A DNA stretch of 64,000 nucleotides, taken from positions 1-64,000 of the forward strand of contig SUYR01000012.1 in assembly GCA_015060335.1 (NCBI GenBank), in the 5' to 3' direction. Within the stretch, counting starts at the first letter, position 1, and every line of letters begins with the position of its first letter. Positions 34,810 through 42,745 of this stretch are shown in pieces. This DNA comes from Bacteroidales bacterium. Lineage in GTDB: Bacteria > Bacteroidota > Bacteroidia > Bacteroidales > UBA932. Below the pieces are notes generated by a model. That model did not search any database. It saw only the letters and a program-made list of their open reading frames with translations, and was not told the DNA's origin. Position numbers and translations under genes: made by a program.

Positions 34810-35576
34810 CAGAAATCATGGAAATGTACATAAAATACATATTCGAATTCATCGGTACAATGGTACTGATACTTTTGGGTGACGGCGTATGCGCTGCAAC
34901 AAGCCTGAACAGGAGCAAGGCTAAAGGAGCCGGCTGGGTGGTGATCACTCTGGGCTGGGGATTTGCCGTAATGGTAGGTGTATTCATCTCCGGATCCATT
35001 TCCGGCGCCCATCTCAACCCTGCAGTCAGCATCGGCTGCGCACTTGCAGGAACAATGGAGTGGAGCGCAGTTCCCGGCTACGTGATTGCTCAGATGCTCG
35101 GAGGCTTCACCGGTGCTGTACTGGTATGGCTTTTCTACAAGGACCACTATGATGCGACAGAAGATCCGGACACAAAGCTTGGAACCTTCTGCACAATGCC
35201 GGCAATCGAGGGGCACAAGATCAGAAACTTCTTCTGCGAGGCTCTTGCATCATGGCTTCTTGTCTTTGTAATCCTTGTTTTCGGATACGATGCAAATGTC
35301 CCTACGCTTGATGCTGCAGGAGTACATATGCATATAGGAATGGGAGAACTTGGAGCATTCCCTGTGACATGTCTGATCATGGCGATAGGTATGTCGCTCG
35401 GAGGAGCCACCGGCTATGCCATAAACCCTGCCCGCGACCTTGCGCCAAGAATTGCACACGCAGTGCTCCCTATGAAGAACAAGGGAAAGAGCGGCTGGTG
35501 CTACAGCTGGGTACCGGTGGCAGGACCGATTGTCGGAGCCGCTGCAGCTGCCTTGACATACCTGCTTCTGTTCTAA
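34806..35576 (+). CDS. glpF: glycerol facilitator (aquaglyceroporin)
   Basis: A 256-residue MIP-family channel with six helices and both pore NPA motifs: [12 protein letters not shown] (about residue 65) and [12 protein letters not shown] (about residue 205). The Asp after the second NPAR is the mark of glycerol-conducting members. Start at 34806 is chosen because it couples to glpK through ATGA; the frame is open further upstream inside glpK but that part is not family-like. It overlaps the convergent M23 gene by 4 nt. Confidence 0.95.
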   Translation: MTEIMEMYIKYIFEFIGTMVLILLGDGVCAATSLNRSKAKGAGWVVITLGWGFAVMVGVFISGSISGAHLNPAVSIGCALAGTMEWSAVPGYVIAQMLGGFTGAVLVWLFYKDHYDATEDPDTKLGTFCTMPAIEGHKIRNFFCEALASWLLVFVILVFGYDANVPTLDAAGVHMHIGMGELGAFPVTCLIMAIGMSLGGATGYAINPARDLAPRIAHAVLPMKNKGKSGWCYSWVPVAGPIVGAAAAALTYLLLF

Positions 35577-36814
35577 AGAATATCGAAGATCTTACCTGCT
35601 ATATCGCGTGCATAGATGGTATCCGTCTGCGCGCGATATTTTTCATATACATGTTCAAAGGCCTGCCTGTTATCCGGCTTCAAAGGCTCGGCAGGGGGCG
35701 ACTGCATCTTGAGAGGATTGATAGGGCTACCGTTTTTCCACACCCTGAAATCAAGATGAGGGCCTGTCGAACGTCCGGTCGAGCCGACATATCCTATCAC
35801 CTGTCCCTGGCGTACTCTCTGACCGGTCTTCAATCCCTTTGCATAACCGGAAAGATGAAGATATGCTGTCGAATATACTGAATTATGTCTGATTCTTATG
35901 GTATTTCCACCGGCACCCTCATATTTCATGCTGGTAATGACTCCGTCTCCGATAGTCATCACAGGAGTGCCCTTCGGAGCAGCATAATCGACTCCAGTAT
36001 GAGGCTGTACCTTCCTTGTGACAGGATGTCTGCGTGCATATGAAAATCCGGAACTTATGCGGGAGAACTTGAGCGGAGCCTTGAGGAAAGCCTTTCTCAT
36101 GCTCTCACCTTTTTCGTTCCAGTATATGTTACCTCCGTCCTTCTGGTCAAACATAATTGATGGCAGGTCCTGACCGCCACGTGAGAATATGGCATAACGC
36201 ACAGTATCGACTGCCACCACTTCCCCATCACACATCTTTTCCTCATACAGCACCCTGAAACGGTCCCCCTTCTGCAGTCCGAAGAAGTCCACGGTCCAGG
36301 CATAAATATCTGACAATGAGATGATAAGTTCCGGACTTGCCCCAGCCTCGATCATATCCACCCAGAGAGATGTGTTGATAGTTACATCTGCATATCTGTC
36401 CACGACAGTAACCGGTTTTTCATACACCCATGCCCCGTATGGAGACCTGCATGAAAAGACAATCCGGCTGGTACGGTCGCGGTCATAGACCAGATACTCC
36501 AGCGAATCAGGTTCGGAATAATATGCCTGATAGCTGTTTCCCACACGCAGGGTCTTCACATCAAACACATCCGAACATGCCTGAGTCAGATTATAGGCGT
36601 CCTGTGCCGACATTCCCAATGAGCCGAGCAAAGTGGAAAAGAACTGCCCGTTCTTGACTTTTCCGTCCACAACATCCAGCGAATCCGTACAGAAGCCCAG
36701 CGGCCAGGACACTTCTTCACACACATTCTCTATCTGCTGTTCTACATTCTGCCCAGCCCCTGCGCACGACGACGCAAGAGCGAGGATGGCCAATATCATA
36801 TATAATTTTCTCAT
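35573..36814 (-). CDS. M23-family peptidoglycan metalloendopeptidase
   Basis: About 413 residues. The N terminus (MRKLYMILAILALASSCAGAG) looks like a lipoprotein signal with Cys near residue 17; upstream in-frame ATGs at 36835 and 36823 exist, but the promoter element covers the first. A middle region (about 50-230) precedes the LytM-type domain at about 265-370. The zinc ligands are visible: HTGVDYAAPKGTPV (His, Asp) and YLHLSG (His). It likely cuts peptide cross-bridges in the wall during growth or division. Divergent from a decayed receptor gene. Confidence 0.9.
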   Translation of the reverse strand: MRKLYMILAILALASSCAGAGQNVEQQIENVCEEVSWPLGFCTDSLDVVDGKVKNGQFFSTLLGSLGMSAQDAYNLTQACSDVFDVKTLRVGNSYQAYYSEPDSLEYLVYDRDRTSRIVFSCRSPYGAWVYEKPVTVVDRYADVTINTSLWVDMIEAGASPELIISLSDIYAWTVDFFGLQKGDRFRVLYEEKMCDGEVVAVDTVRYAIFSRGGQDLPSIMFDQKDGGNIYWNEKGESMRKAFLKAPLKFSRISSGFSYARRHPVTRKVQPHTGVDYAAPKGTPVMTIGDGVITSMKYEGAGGNTIRIRHNSVYSTAYLHLSGYAKGLKTGQRVRQGQVIGYVGSTGRSTGPHLDFRVWKNGSPINPLKMQSPPAEPLKPDNRQAFEHVYEKYRAQTDTIYARDIAGKIFDIL

Positions 36815-36832
36815 GACAATCATTTTGAACCG

Positions 36833-36840
36833 CAAAACTA
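36833..36840 (-). promoter_or_regulatory. -7 element upstream of the M23 gene
   Basis: Minus-strand TAGTTTTG matches TAnnTTTG and lies 18 nt before the start at 36814, supporting that start over 36835. Confidence 0.5.
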
Positions 36841-36911
36841 CTAATTTTTTCTTCTCTTGATTGTTGTATCAAAAAAAACTTACCTTTTGCCAATGTATAA
36901 ATTTTTAGATT

Positions 36912-37144
36912 ATGAGACGATTTATCACTTGTTTTATCCTCGCACTGGTTTCCTGTATCGCTTTTGCTCAGCCTCAGACGAAGTATAGCATTAAGATCAT
37001 TGGAGAAGACTTCAAGCCTATTCCTAACGTAGTAATCGTTTCTGAAGTTGAAGGCATCGGCACTGTAACCGATGGACCGATATTCCGTCAAGAAACATAA
37101 TGCTGAACTTCAGCTATAAATTCAACAGAAACGGCAAGCATTAA
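36912..37144 (+). pseudogene. internally deleted outer-membrane (TonB-receptor-type) protein gene
   Basis: A 62-codon frame (36912-37100) starts with a good signal peptide (MRRFITCFILALVSCIAFAQ) and continues YSIKIIGEDFKPIPNVVIVS and GIGTVTDG, the opening of a carboxypeptidase-regulatory-like domain found at the N terminus of SusC/TonB-type receptors. It then stops. Immediately afterwards, in another frame, the sequence reads PSRNIMLNFSYKFNRNGKH and stop (to 37144), a typical barrel C terminus. The simplest reading is a receptor gene that lost its middle, joining about the first 55 and last 20 codons out of frame. Confidence 0.65.
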
Positions 37145-37205
37145 AATCAAATATTTATTCTTATATTTGACGGATGTAAGTTATACCACATAATGACCAT
37201 AACCA

Positions 37206-38627
37206 ATGATACGTAGAGAGTTTCTTAAAAGGTGCGGACTCATAGCTACAGGAGTGGCTTTGTCTGACACGATTGCAAAGGCGGATACCGCAATGGGGCT
37301 TTCGGGAAGCGGTGCAGATCTGCTTGCTGACGAAGGCAGCGATATTCATGTGAAGATCCGTTCTCTGAAGCCGGACACAGACCGTCCTATCACGGTAGTG
37401 ATAATCGGAGCCGGAAACAGAGGAAGAGTGTATTCAAGATATTCGGAGCTTTTCAATGACCACATCAAGGTGGTAGGAGTCTCGGATATAATCGAAAGCA
37501 GATGCAACAACATTGCAGACAAGCATAATGTCCCTAAGGAAAACCGTTTCGGACACTATCGTGAGGTGTTCGAGAGGCCGAAGATGGCAGACGCCGTAAT
37601 CATTGCGACTCCGGATGACAGACATTACGAGCCATGCATCAAGGCTATGGAATTGGGATATGACGTGCTTCTTGAAAAGCCTGCTGCACCGACGGAAAAG
37701 GAATGCCGTGAGATTCTCAAGCAGTCAGAAGAAAAAGGACGTATCATAGCGATAAGCCACGTGCTCAGATATGCTCCTTACTTCATTGCTATGAAATCCG
37801 TTGTCGATTCAGGAGCTATCGGAGATATAGTAAGCATACAACATATGGAGCCTATCCAGTATGCACATATGGCACATTCATACGTAAGAGGCAACTGGAG
37901 ATGCGAGAAGGAGACCACCCCTATCATCCTTGCCAAGTCATGCCACGACCTTGACATAATCAGATGGATCGTAGGCAAGCCTTGCACAAGCATCAGCGCA
38001 TACGGATCGCTTCATCTTTTCAAGAAGGAGAACATGCCTGAGGGAGCGCCGGCAAGATGTACGGACGGATGTCCTCATCAGGGAACATGTCCATATTCTG
38101 CAATCGACATCTACGTGAAGAACAAATGGCATCTGGGAGTTTTCGACCTCAAGGACCGCAACGACGAGAACGAGATCATGGAGAAGCTTCGTACAAACTG
38201 GTATGGCAGATGCGTTTACCAGTGCGACAACGACCAGCCTGACCACTATGTGGCGAACATGGAATTCGCTGATGGTGTTACATCATCGTTCACAATGGAT
38301 GCATTCGCTCCTTGGGGTGGAAGAAGAACAAGAATCATGGGTACGATGGGCTTCATTGAGGGAAATTCCAAGACCTTCACACTGTGGGATTTCAAGACAC
38401 GCACTCCTAAGACATGGAAAATGGACGTACAGGACTTCGACGAGTACAAGGGAGCTGGACATGGTGGCGGAGACTTCGGACTTGTAAGAGATTTCGTTGA
38501 GGCTGTGGCCCACAAGGACAGCGGCAGACTGTCAAGCTCGATCAAGGACTCGATAGAAAGCCACGTAATGGGATTCGCAGCTGAAAAGAGCCGCAAGTCC
38601 AACAGCAAAGTGAATGTCAAGGCATAA
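37206..38627 (+). CDS. Gfo/Idh/MocA-family oxidoreductase with Tat signal
   Basis: A 473-residue protein with a twin-arginine export signal (RREFLKRCGLIATGVALS), then an NAD(P)-binding Rossmann domain (ITVVIIGAGNRGRVYS), the VLLEKPAAPTEKE motif with the conserved Lys, and the substrate-domain SCHDLDIIRW. An insertion with clustered cysteines (RCTDGCPHQGTCPYSA, about 288-303) is seen in some sugar-active members. Likely a periplasmic sugar oxidoreductase or a GH109-like NAD-dependent glycosidase; substrate unknown. It stands alone on its strand before the dcw cluster. Confidence 0.85.
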   Translation: MIRREFLKRCGLIATGVALSDTIAKADTAMGLSGSGADLLADEGSDIHVKIRSLKPDTDRPITVVIIGAGNRGRVYSRYSELFNDHIKVVGVSDIIESRCNNIADKHNVPKENRFGHYREVFERPKMADAVIIATPDDRHYEPCIKAMELGYDVLLEKPAAPTEKECREILKQSEEKGRIIAISHVLRYAPYFIAMKSVVDSGAIGDIVSIQHMEPIQYAHMAHSYVRGNWRCEKETTPIILAKSCHDLDIIRWIVGKPCTSISAYGSLHLFKKENMPEGAPARCTDGCPHQGTCPYSAIDIYVKNKWHLGVFDLKDRNDENEIMEKLRTNWYGRCVYQCDNDQPDHYVANMEFADGVTSSFTMDAFAPWGGRRTRIMGTMGFIEGNSKTFTLWDFKTRTPKTWKMDVQDFDEYKGAGHGGGDFGLVRDFVEAVAHKDSGRLSSSIKDSIESHVMGFAAEKSRKSNSKVNVKA

Positions 38628-38644
38628 GACAAGGCACGATTATA

Positions 38645-38750
38645 CTGGCACTTAACCATCTGTGCCAGAGCGCTTTACAAAAAGGCGATTCCCCTGCAGC
38701 GGGGAATCGCCTTTTTGCATTCCGTTGAAGATCAGCGTCTTGGGTGGCAG
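38645..38750. repeat. 106-bp palindromic element, copy 2
   Basis: Two 50-nt arms (38645-38694 and 38701-38750) flank the loop TGCAGC. The left arm starts CTGGCACTTA, the reversed right arm CTGCCACCCA, and both end in the same 17 nt, CAAAAAGGCGATTCCCC, giving a perfect inner stem. The T-rich right side (CTTTTTGC) is terminator-like on either strand. It lies 17 nt after the oxidoreductase stop and just before the MraZ operator region. Confidence 0.92.
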
Positions 38751-38775
38751 GTGGATAAGTCTGTTGAAAACTTTG

Positions 38776-38810
38776 TGTAAAATTTTGGAAGAATGTGGAA
38801 GAAAATGGAA
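38776..38810 (+). promoter_or_regulatory. probable MraZ operator (10-bp-spaced TGGAA repeats)
   Basis: TGGAA occurs at 38786, 38796 and 38806, each 10 bp apart, with a degenerate TGTAA in register at 38776. Known MraZ operators are three or four direct repeats of a TGGG-like box with 5-nt spacers, upstream of mraZ, so this is the expected autoregulatory site. It ends 10 bp before the -7 element, where bound MraZ would block polymerase. Confidence 0.75.
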
Positions 38811-38819
38811 AATTATTCA

Positions 38820-38827
38820 TACATTTG
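38820..38827 (+). promoter_or_regulatory. -7 element of the dcw cluster promoter
   Basis: TACATTTG matches TAnnTTTG, 34 nt before the mraZ ATG and 10 bp after the TGGAA repeats, which would cover the -33 region. Confidence 0.65.
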
Positions 38828-38861
38828 CAAACGATAGCGTGAAAGGAAAGAAAAGTTAATT

Positions 38862-39317
38862 ATGATCAAGTTTTTCGGCGAACATAGTGCAAAGGTTGAC
38901 GACAAGGGAAGACTCATTTTCCCTGCCGCCTTCAAGGGCATTATGCCTGCCGACGGGGACATGAGATTCGTCATCAGGAAGGACACCTTCTCCGACTGTC
39001 TCGAAATGTTCACCATGTCGGAATGGGAACGCCAGTCGGAGGAAGTCCGCTCGAGGCTCAATCCGGCTTTCAATGAAAGTCACGCTAAATTCTGGAGGGC
39101 ATACATGCACAACTGCACTATGGTTGAGCCTGACGCAAAGTTGGGTCGCATCACTATCCCCAAGAAGCTTCTTGAAATGATCGGCGTGACCAAGGAAGTC
39201 GTATTCTCCGGCAACGATTACAAGATCGAGATCTGGGCCAAGGAAAAGTTTGAGTCCAGCGTCATTTCAAACGAAGAATTCATCTCAATTGCCGGTTCAC
39301 TGTCTGATCTTAGATAG
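38862..39317 (+). CDS. mraZ: transcriptional regulator MraZ
   Basis: MraZ is an AbrB-like DNA-binding protein that represses its own division and cell-wall operon. The 151-residue length is normal. Two SpoVT-AbrB-type repeats are visible: FFGEHSAKVDDKGRLIFPAAFK and CTMVEPDAKLGRITIPKKLLEMIG. It is the first gene of the dcw cluster and has 10-bp-spaced TGGAA repeats upstream as a likely operator. Confidence 0.96.
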   Translation: MIKFFGEHSAKVDDKGRLIFPAAFKGIMPADGDMRFVIRKDTFSDCLEMFTMSEWERQSEEVRSRLNPAFNESHAKFWRAYMHNCTMVEPDAKLGRITIPKKLLEMIGVTKEVVFSGNDYKIEIWAKEKFESSVISNEEFISIAGSLSDLR

Positions 39318-39331
39318 AGGAGGTACCGGAA

Positions 39332-40243
39332 ATGTCAGAATATCACACATCTGTATTGTTGGACGAAAGTGTATCCGCATTGGTAGAATCCATCGACGGA
39401 GTCTATGCTGATGCGACATTCGGCGGAGGCGGGCATACTGCCGAAATTCTTTCACGCTTATCACCAAATGGCAGCGTGCTCGCCTTTGACCGTGACCTTG
39501 ACGCGATCGGAAACAGGATAGACGATCCCCGACTGACACTTATACGCAGTGACTTCAGATGGATACACAACCACGTTCTGAATCAGGGTTACACCGGAGG
39601 TATCGACGGAATCCTCGCAGATCTTGGAGTCTCATCACACCAGTTCGACACTGCCGAGAGAGGGTTTTCATTCAGGTACGATGCCCCGCTTGACATGAGG
39701 ATGAATCAGGAGGCGGACAGAACGGCAGCAGACATAATCAACGGCTACGAGACCGAGGAGATCGAGAAGATTCTCAGAATATATGGAGAGGTTGACAACA
39801 GCCGCAGAATTGCACAGATGATAGAAAAGGCAAGACAGATTGCACCTATCAATACGACAGCCGAACTGGGAAAGGCAATAGAGAAGGCTCTTCCGAAATT
39901 TGCCGAACACAAGTTCCTTGCAAAAGTCTATCAGGCATTGAGAATCGAGGTGAATCAGGAGATGAAGTCGCTTGAAAAGTTCCTCATCGGAGCGGCAAGG
40001 TCTCTCAAGACAGGCGGAAGACTGGTAGTGATCACATATCACTCGCTTGAAGACAGGATGGTAAAGAACTTCATCAAGTCAGGAAACATAGACGGAAAAG
40101 TGGAGAAGGATTTTTACGGCAACTCAACAGCACCTCTCAAGGCAGTGAACCGCAAGCCGATCCTGCCGCAGGAAAGCGAGATTGCAGCAAACACAAGAGC
40201 AAGAAGCGCAAAATTAAGAATAGCAGTCAAGGAGGAAGAATAA
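39332..40243 (+). CDS. rsmH: 16S rRNA m4C1402 methyltransferase
   Basis: RsmH (MraW) methylates N4 of C1402 in 16S rRNA. The 303-residue SAM-dependent enzyme opens with YHTSVLLDESVSALV, followed by the SAM-binding YADATFGGGGHTAEIL, LADLGVSSHQFD and the C-terminal VITYHSLEDRMVKNF. An unusually perfect Shine-Dalgarno sequence (AGAGGAGG, 39316-39323) overlaps the mraZ stop 8 nt before the ATG. Its stop TAA overlaps the ATG of the ftsL-like gene by one base. Confidence 0.97.
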   Translation: MSEYHTSVLLDESVSALVESIDGVYADATFGGGGHTAEILSRLSPNGSVLAFDRDLDAIGNRIDDPRLTLIRSDFRWIHNHVLNQGYTGGIDGILADLGVSSHQFDTAERGFSFRYDAPLDMRMNQEADRTAADIINGYETEEIEKILRIYGEVDNSRRIAQMIEKARQIAPINTTAELGKAIEKALPKFAEHKFLAKVYQALRIEVNQEMKSLEKFLIGAARSLKTGGRLVVITYHSLEDRMVKNFIKSGNIDGKVEKDFYGNSTAPLKAVNRKPILPQESEIAANTRARSAKLRIAVKEEE

Positions 40244-40605
40244 TGAGAAGGAATTTCTTCAGAGACATAGACTGGAAAGGTGTACTCAAGGCATGCATTG
40301 AGATACTCAGATCCATCGGAAGAGGCGACTTCCTCATAAGGATGAGAGTGGACAAGCTGTTCCCCTACATACTGTACACGGTATTCATAGGCATTCTCAG
40401 TATATGGCTGAGCTATCAGGCGGAAAAGACCATGCACAAGGTGGAGGTAAACAAGGAGAAGATAGAAAGCCTCAAATACGCACACGCAAACAAGACATGT
40501 GAGATAATCGGACTGTCAAGAATCAGTACAGTCGAAAAACTGCTCGAGGAATCAGGATCAGAATTAAGAATACCGGAGACACCGGCTTACACCATAAAGA
40601 AATAA
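40243..40605 (+). CDS. ftsL: FtsL-like cell division protein
   Basis: A 120-residue bitopic membrane protein in the usual ftsL position between rsmH and ftsI. It has a positively charged cytoplasmic N terminus (about 1-40), one transmembrane helix (about 42-60, LFPYILYTVFIGILSIWLSY) and a periplasmic region with heptad character (YQAEKTMHKVEVNKEKIESL). FtsL links FtsQ/B to FtsW/FtsI. The assignment rests on layout and position because the family diverges greatly in sequence. Confidence 0.75.
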   Translation: MRRNFFRDIDWKGVLKACIEILRSIGRGDFLIRMRVDKLFPYILYTVFIGILSIWLSYQAEKTMHKVEVNKEKIESLKYAHANKTCEIIGLSRISTVEKLLEESGSELRIPETPAYTIKK

Positions 40606-40606
40606 G

Positions 40607-42745
40607 ATGGAAAGACAGAACTTGAATACTTATGAAGACAAAAACAGGATCAGCAAGATTCTGTTGGTTTTCTATTGGGTTCTGCTTCTCGCATCCATAG
40701 CCGTCATCTGCAAGATAGCTTATATACAGTTCATCTGGGAGCCGGACGCCCAGACATTGGAGAACTTCGTGCCAAGCAACAGAAAAGTAGAGATCAAGCC
40801 GGAGCGCGGCGACATCCTGGACTGTAACGGAAGACTTCTGGCGAGTTCTACACCACTCTATACCATCCGCCTCGACTGCCAGATCCAGAAAAGGGAGTTG
40901 GAGAACGGAGCTATACAGATGGGCAGAGACACCCTTACAGAAGCCATCTGGAGACAATACGCAAAGGAATCCTGCGCCAAGCTCCCTGAAATAATCGGAG
41001 GAGACATGACAGCAGACGATTATTACAACACCATCATAATCAACAGAGATTCCAAGGACCGCCGTGGCAGAAGGAACGTCAAGCTGATCCGCGACATAGA
41101 CCACAGCACCCTGCTGAAAGTAAAACAGCTGCCTCTGTTCAGACTGAAACCAAGATTCAGCGGAATGATGCTGGACACTGTAGATTCGAGAAAATATCCA
41201 TACGGAGATCTCGGAAGACGAGTGATAGGAGATGTCCGTATTGACAAGGACGATCCGGAAAGAAACCGTTTCTTAGGAATAGAAGGAGAATACAACCATA
41301 TACTTCACGGCAAGGAAGGTATCCAGTGGATGAAGGTGGCAGACGAGGGATCGATACTGAATCCGGACAGCACATCCGTCAAGGTAGAGCATGGCGCCAA
41401 CGTAGTCAGCACAATCGACATAGCTATTCAGGATATTGCAGACAAGGCACTGAGAAACCACATCGCAGAGGATGAGACAATCGAAGGAGGATGCGTGGTG
41501 GTGATGGACGTGGAGACAGGAGCCGTAAAGGCGATGGTAAACCTGAAGAAGAACGGCAGAGGCGAGCTTGGAGAATATCTCAACATGGCAATAGGACGTG
41601 CCGGAGAGCCAGGATCGATATTCAAGACTGTCACACTGATGACTCTTCTTGAAGACGGCAAGGTAACCCTCGACACAGAGATAAAGACAAACGGAGGAAA
41701 GCTCGAAGGCTATCCGAAAGTACCGCTTGATGAAGCACTCAGAAATTATGAAAAGCATACCGGCAAGCGCACGATAACAGTCCGCGAGGGATTCAAGAGA
41801 TCGTCAAACAACGTCTTCAGACATCTGACCATAAAGCATTACGGAGAAAACGAGCAGACAAGAAAGCAATTTACAGACAGACTGTTCGAATATAACCTCC
41901 ATGATGCATATGAATTTGACCTGAAGGAGAAAGGCAGCAAGTCTTCCCTCAGAAAGAGCTGGACAATCCACGACCTGTACTCTACAGCAATAGGTTATTC
42001 GATTACAGAGACACCTCTCAACATGCTGGCATTCTACAACGCCATAGCGAACGGAGGAAAGATGATGAAGCCTTATATAATCAGTTCGTTCGAGAAGGAT
42101 GGTCAGACCATCAGAACATTCAAACCTGTCATACTGAACGGTTCGATATGTTCAAGAAAGACTATCGACACCCTTACAACTGCTCTGAAGCTCGTAGCGC
42201 AGGAAGGTACCGCAAGACGGCTGAAGAACTCCAAATGTGCTATTGCAGGCAAGACCGGTACAGCCAGAGTGATTCTGGACGCCGAAGACAGACCTAAAAA
42301 GGGAAACCCTTATGTCAACGAAGAGGAATACAAGAAATATCAGGCAACATTCGTTGGATTCTTCCCGGCTGACGAACCGAAATACTCCGCAATAGTCACA
42401 GTATATACGGGATTGACAAGAAGCAATGGTTACGGTGGAGGAAATCACCCGGCGAGAGTGTTCGGAGAAGTGGTAGATAACCTCTGGGCTTTGGACAGCT
42501 GCTGGGGAACAGAGATAAGCGAAAGGTCGAAGATGCCCGAAATGAAAAGCACATACATCGGCACCCGCAAGGGAAACGGACCGGTACCGGATGTCAGAGG
42601 CATGGGACTCAAGGATGCAATCTTCGCTCTTGAAAACAACGGATTCAGATGCACATATGAGGGAATAGGACACGTATCGGCCCAGACCCCCGCAGCAGGA
42701 ACAATATCACAGGCAGGTAAAACAGTTCATATAAGACTTAAATGA
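40607..42745 (+). CDS. ftsI: septal penicillin-binding protein (FtsI/PBP2-type transpeptidase) with PASTA domain
   Basis: A 712-residue class B PBP that cross-links septal peptidoglycan. One N-terminal transmembrane helix (about 17-37), a dimerisation domain (about 60-240) and the transpeptidase domain with S337-IFK (catalytic Ser), SSN at 399-401 and KTG at 549-551. The C-terminal about 60 residues (VPDVRGMGLKDAIFALENNG) form one PASTA domain, as in Spo/Bacteroidetes-type FtsI. Its TGA overlaps the ATG of murE. Confidence 0.95.
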   Translation: MERQNLNTYEDKNRISKILLVFYWVLLLASIAVICKIAYIQFIWEPDAQTLENFVPSNRKVEIKPERGDILDCNGRLLASSTPLYTIRLDCQIQKRELENGAIQMGRDTLTEAIWRQYAKESCAKLPEIIGGDMTADDYYNTIIINRDSKDRRGRRNVKLIRDIDHSTLLKVKQLPLFRLKPRFSGMMLDTVDSRKYPYGDLGRRVIGDVRIDKDDPERNRFLGIEGEYNHILHGKEGIQWMKVADEGSILNPDSTSVKVEHGANVVSTIDIAIQDIADKALRNHIAEDETIEGGCVVVMDVETGAVKAMVNLKKNGRGELGEYLNMAIGRAGEPGSIFKTVTLMTLLEDGKVTLDTEIKTNGGKLEGYPKVPLDEALRNYEKHTGKRTITVREGFKRSSNNVFRHLTIKHYGENEQTRKQFTDRLFEYNLHDAYEFDLKEKGSKSSLRKSWTIHDLYSTAIGYSITETPLNMLAFYNAIANGGKMMKPYIISSFEKDGQTIRTFKPVILNGSICSRKTIDTLTTALKLVAQEGTARRLKNSKCAIAGKTGTARVILDAEDRPKKGNPYVNEEEYKKYQATFVGFFPADEPKYSAIVTVYTGLTRSNGYGGGNHPARVFGEVVDNLWALDSCWGTEISERSKMPEMKSTYIGTRKGNGPVPDVRGMGLKDAIFALENNGFRCTYEGIGHVSAQTPAAGTISQAGKTVHIRLK

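Noticed and set aside
38752..38775. Further TGG boxes (38741, 38752) as additional MraZ sites
   Set aside because: They are out of the 10-bp register and the first lies inside the palindromic element.
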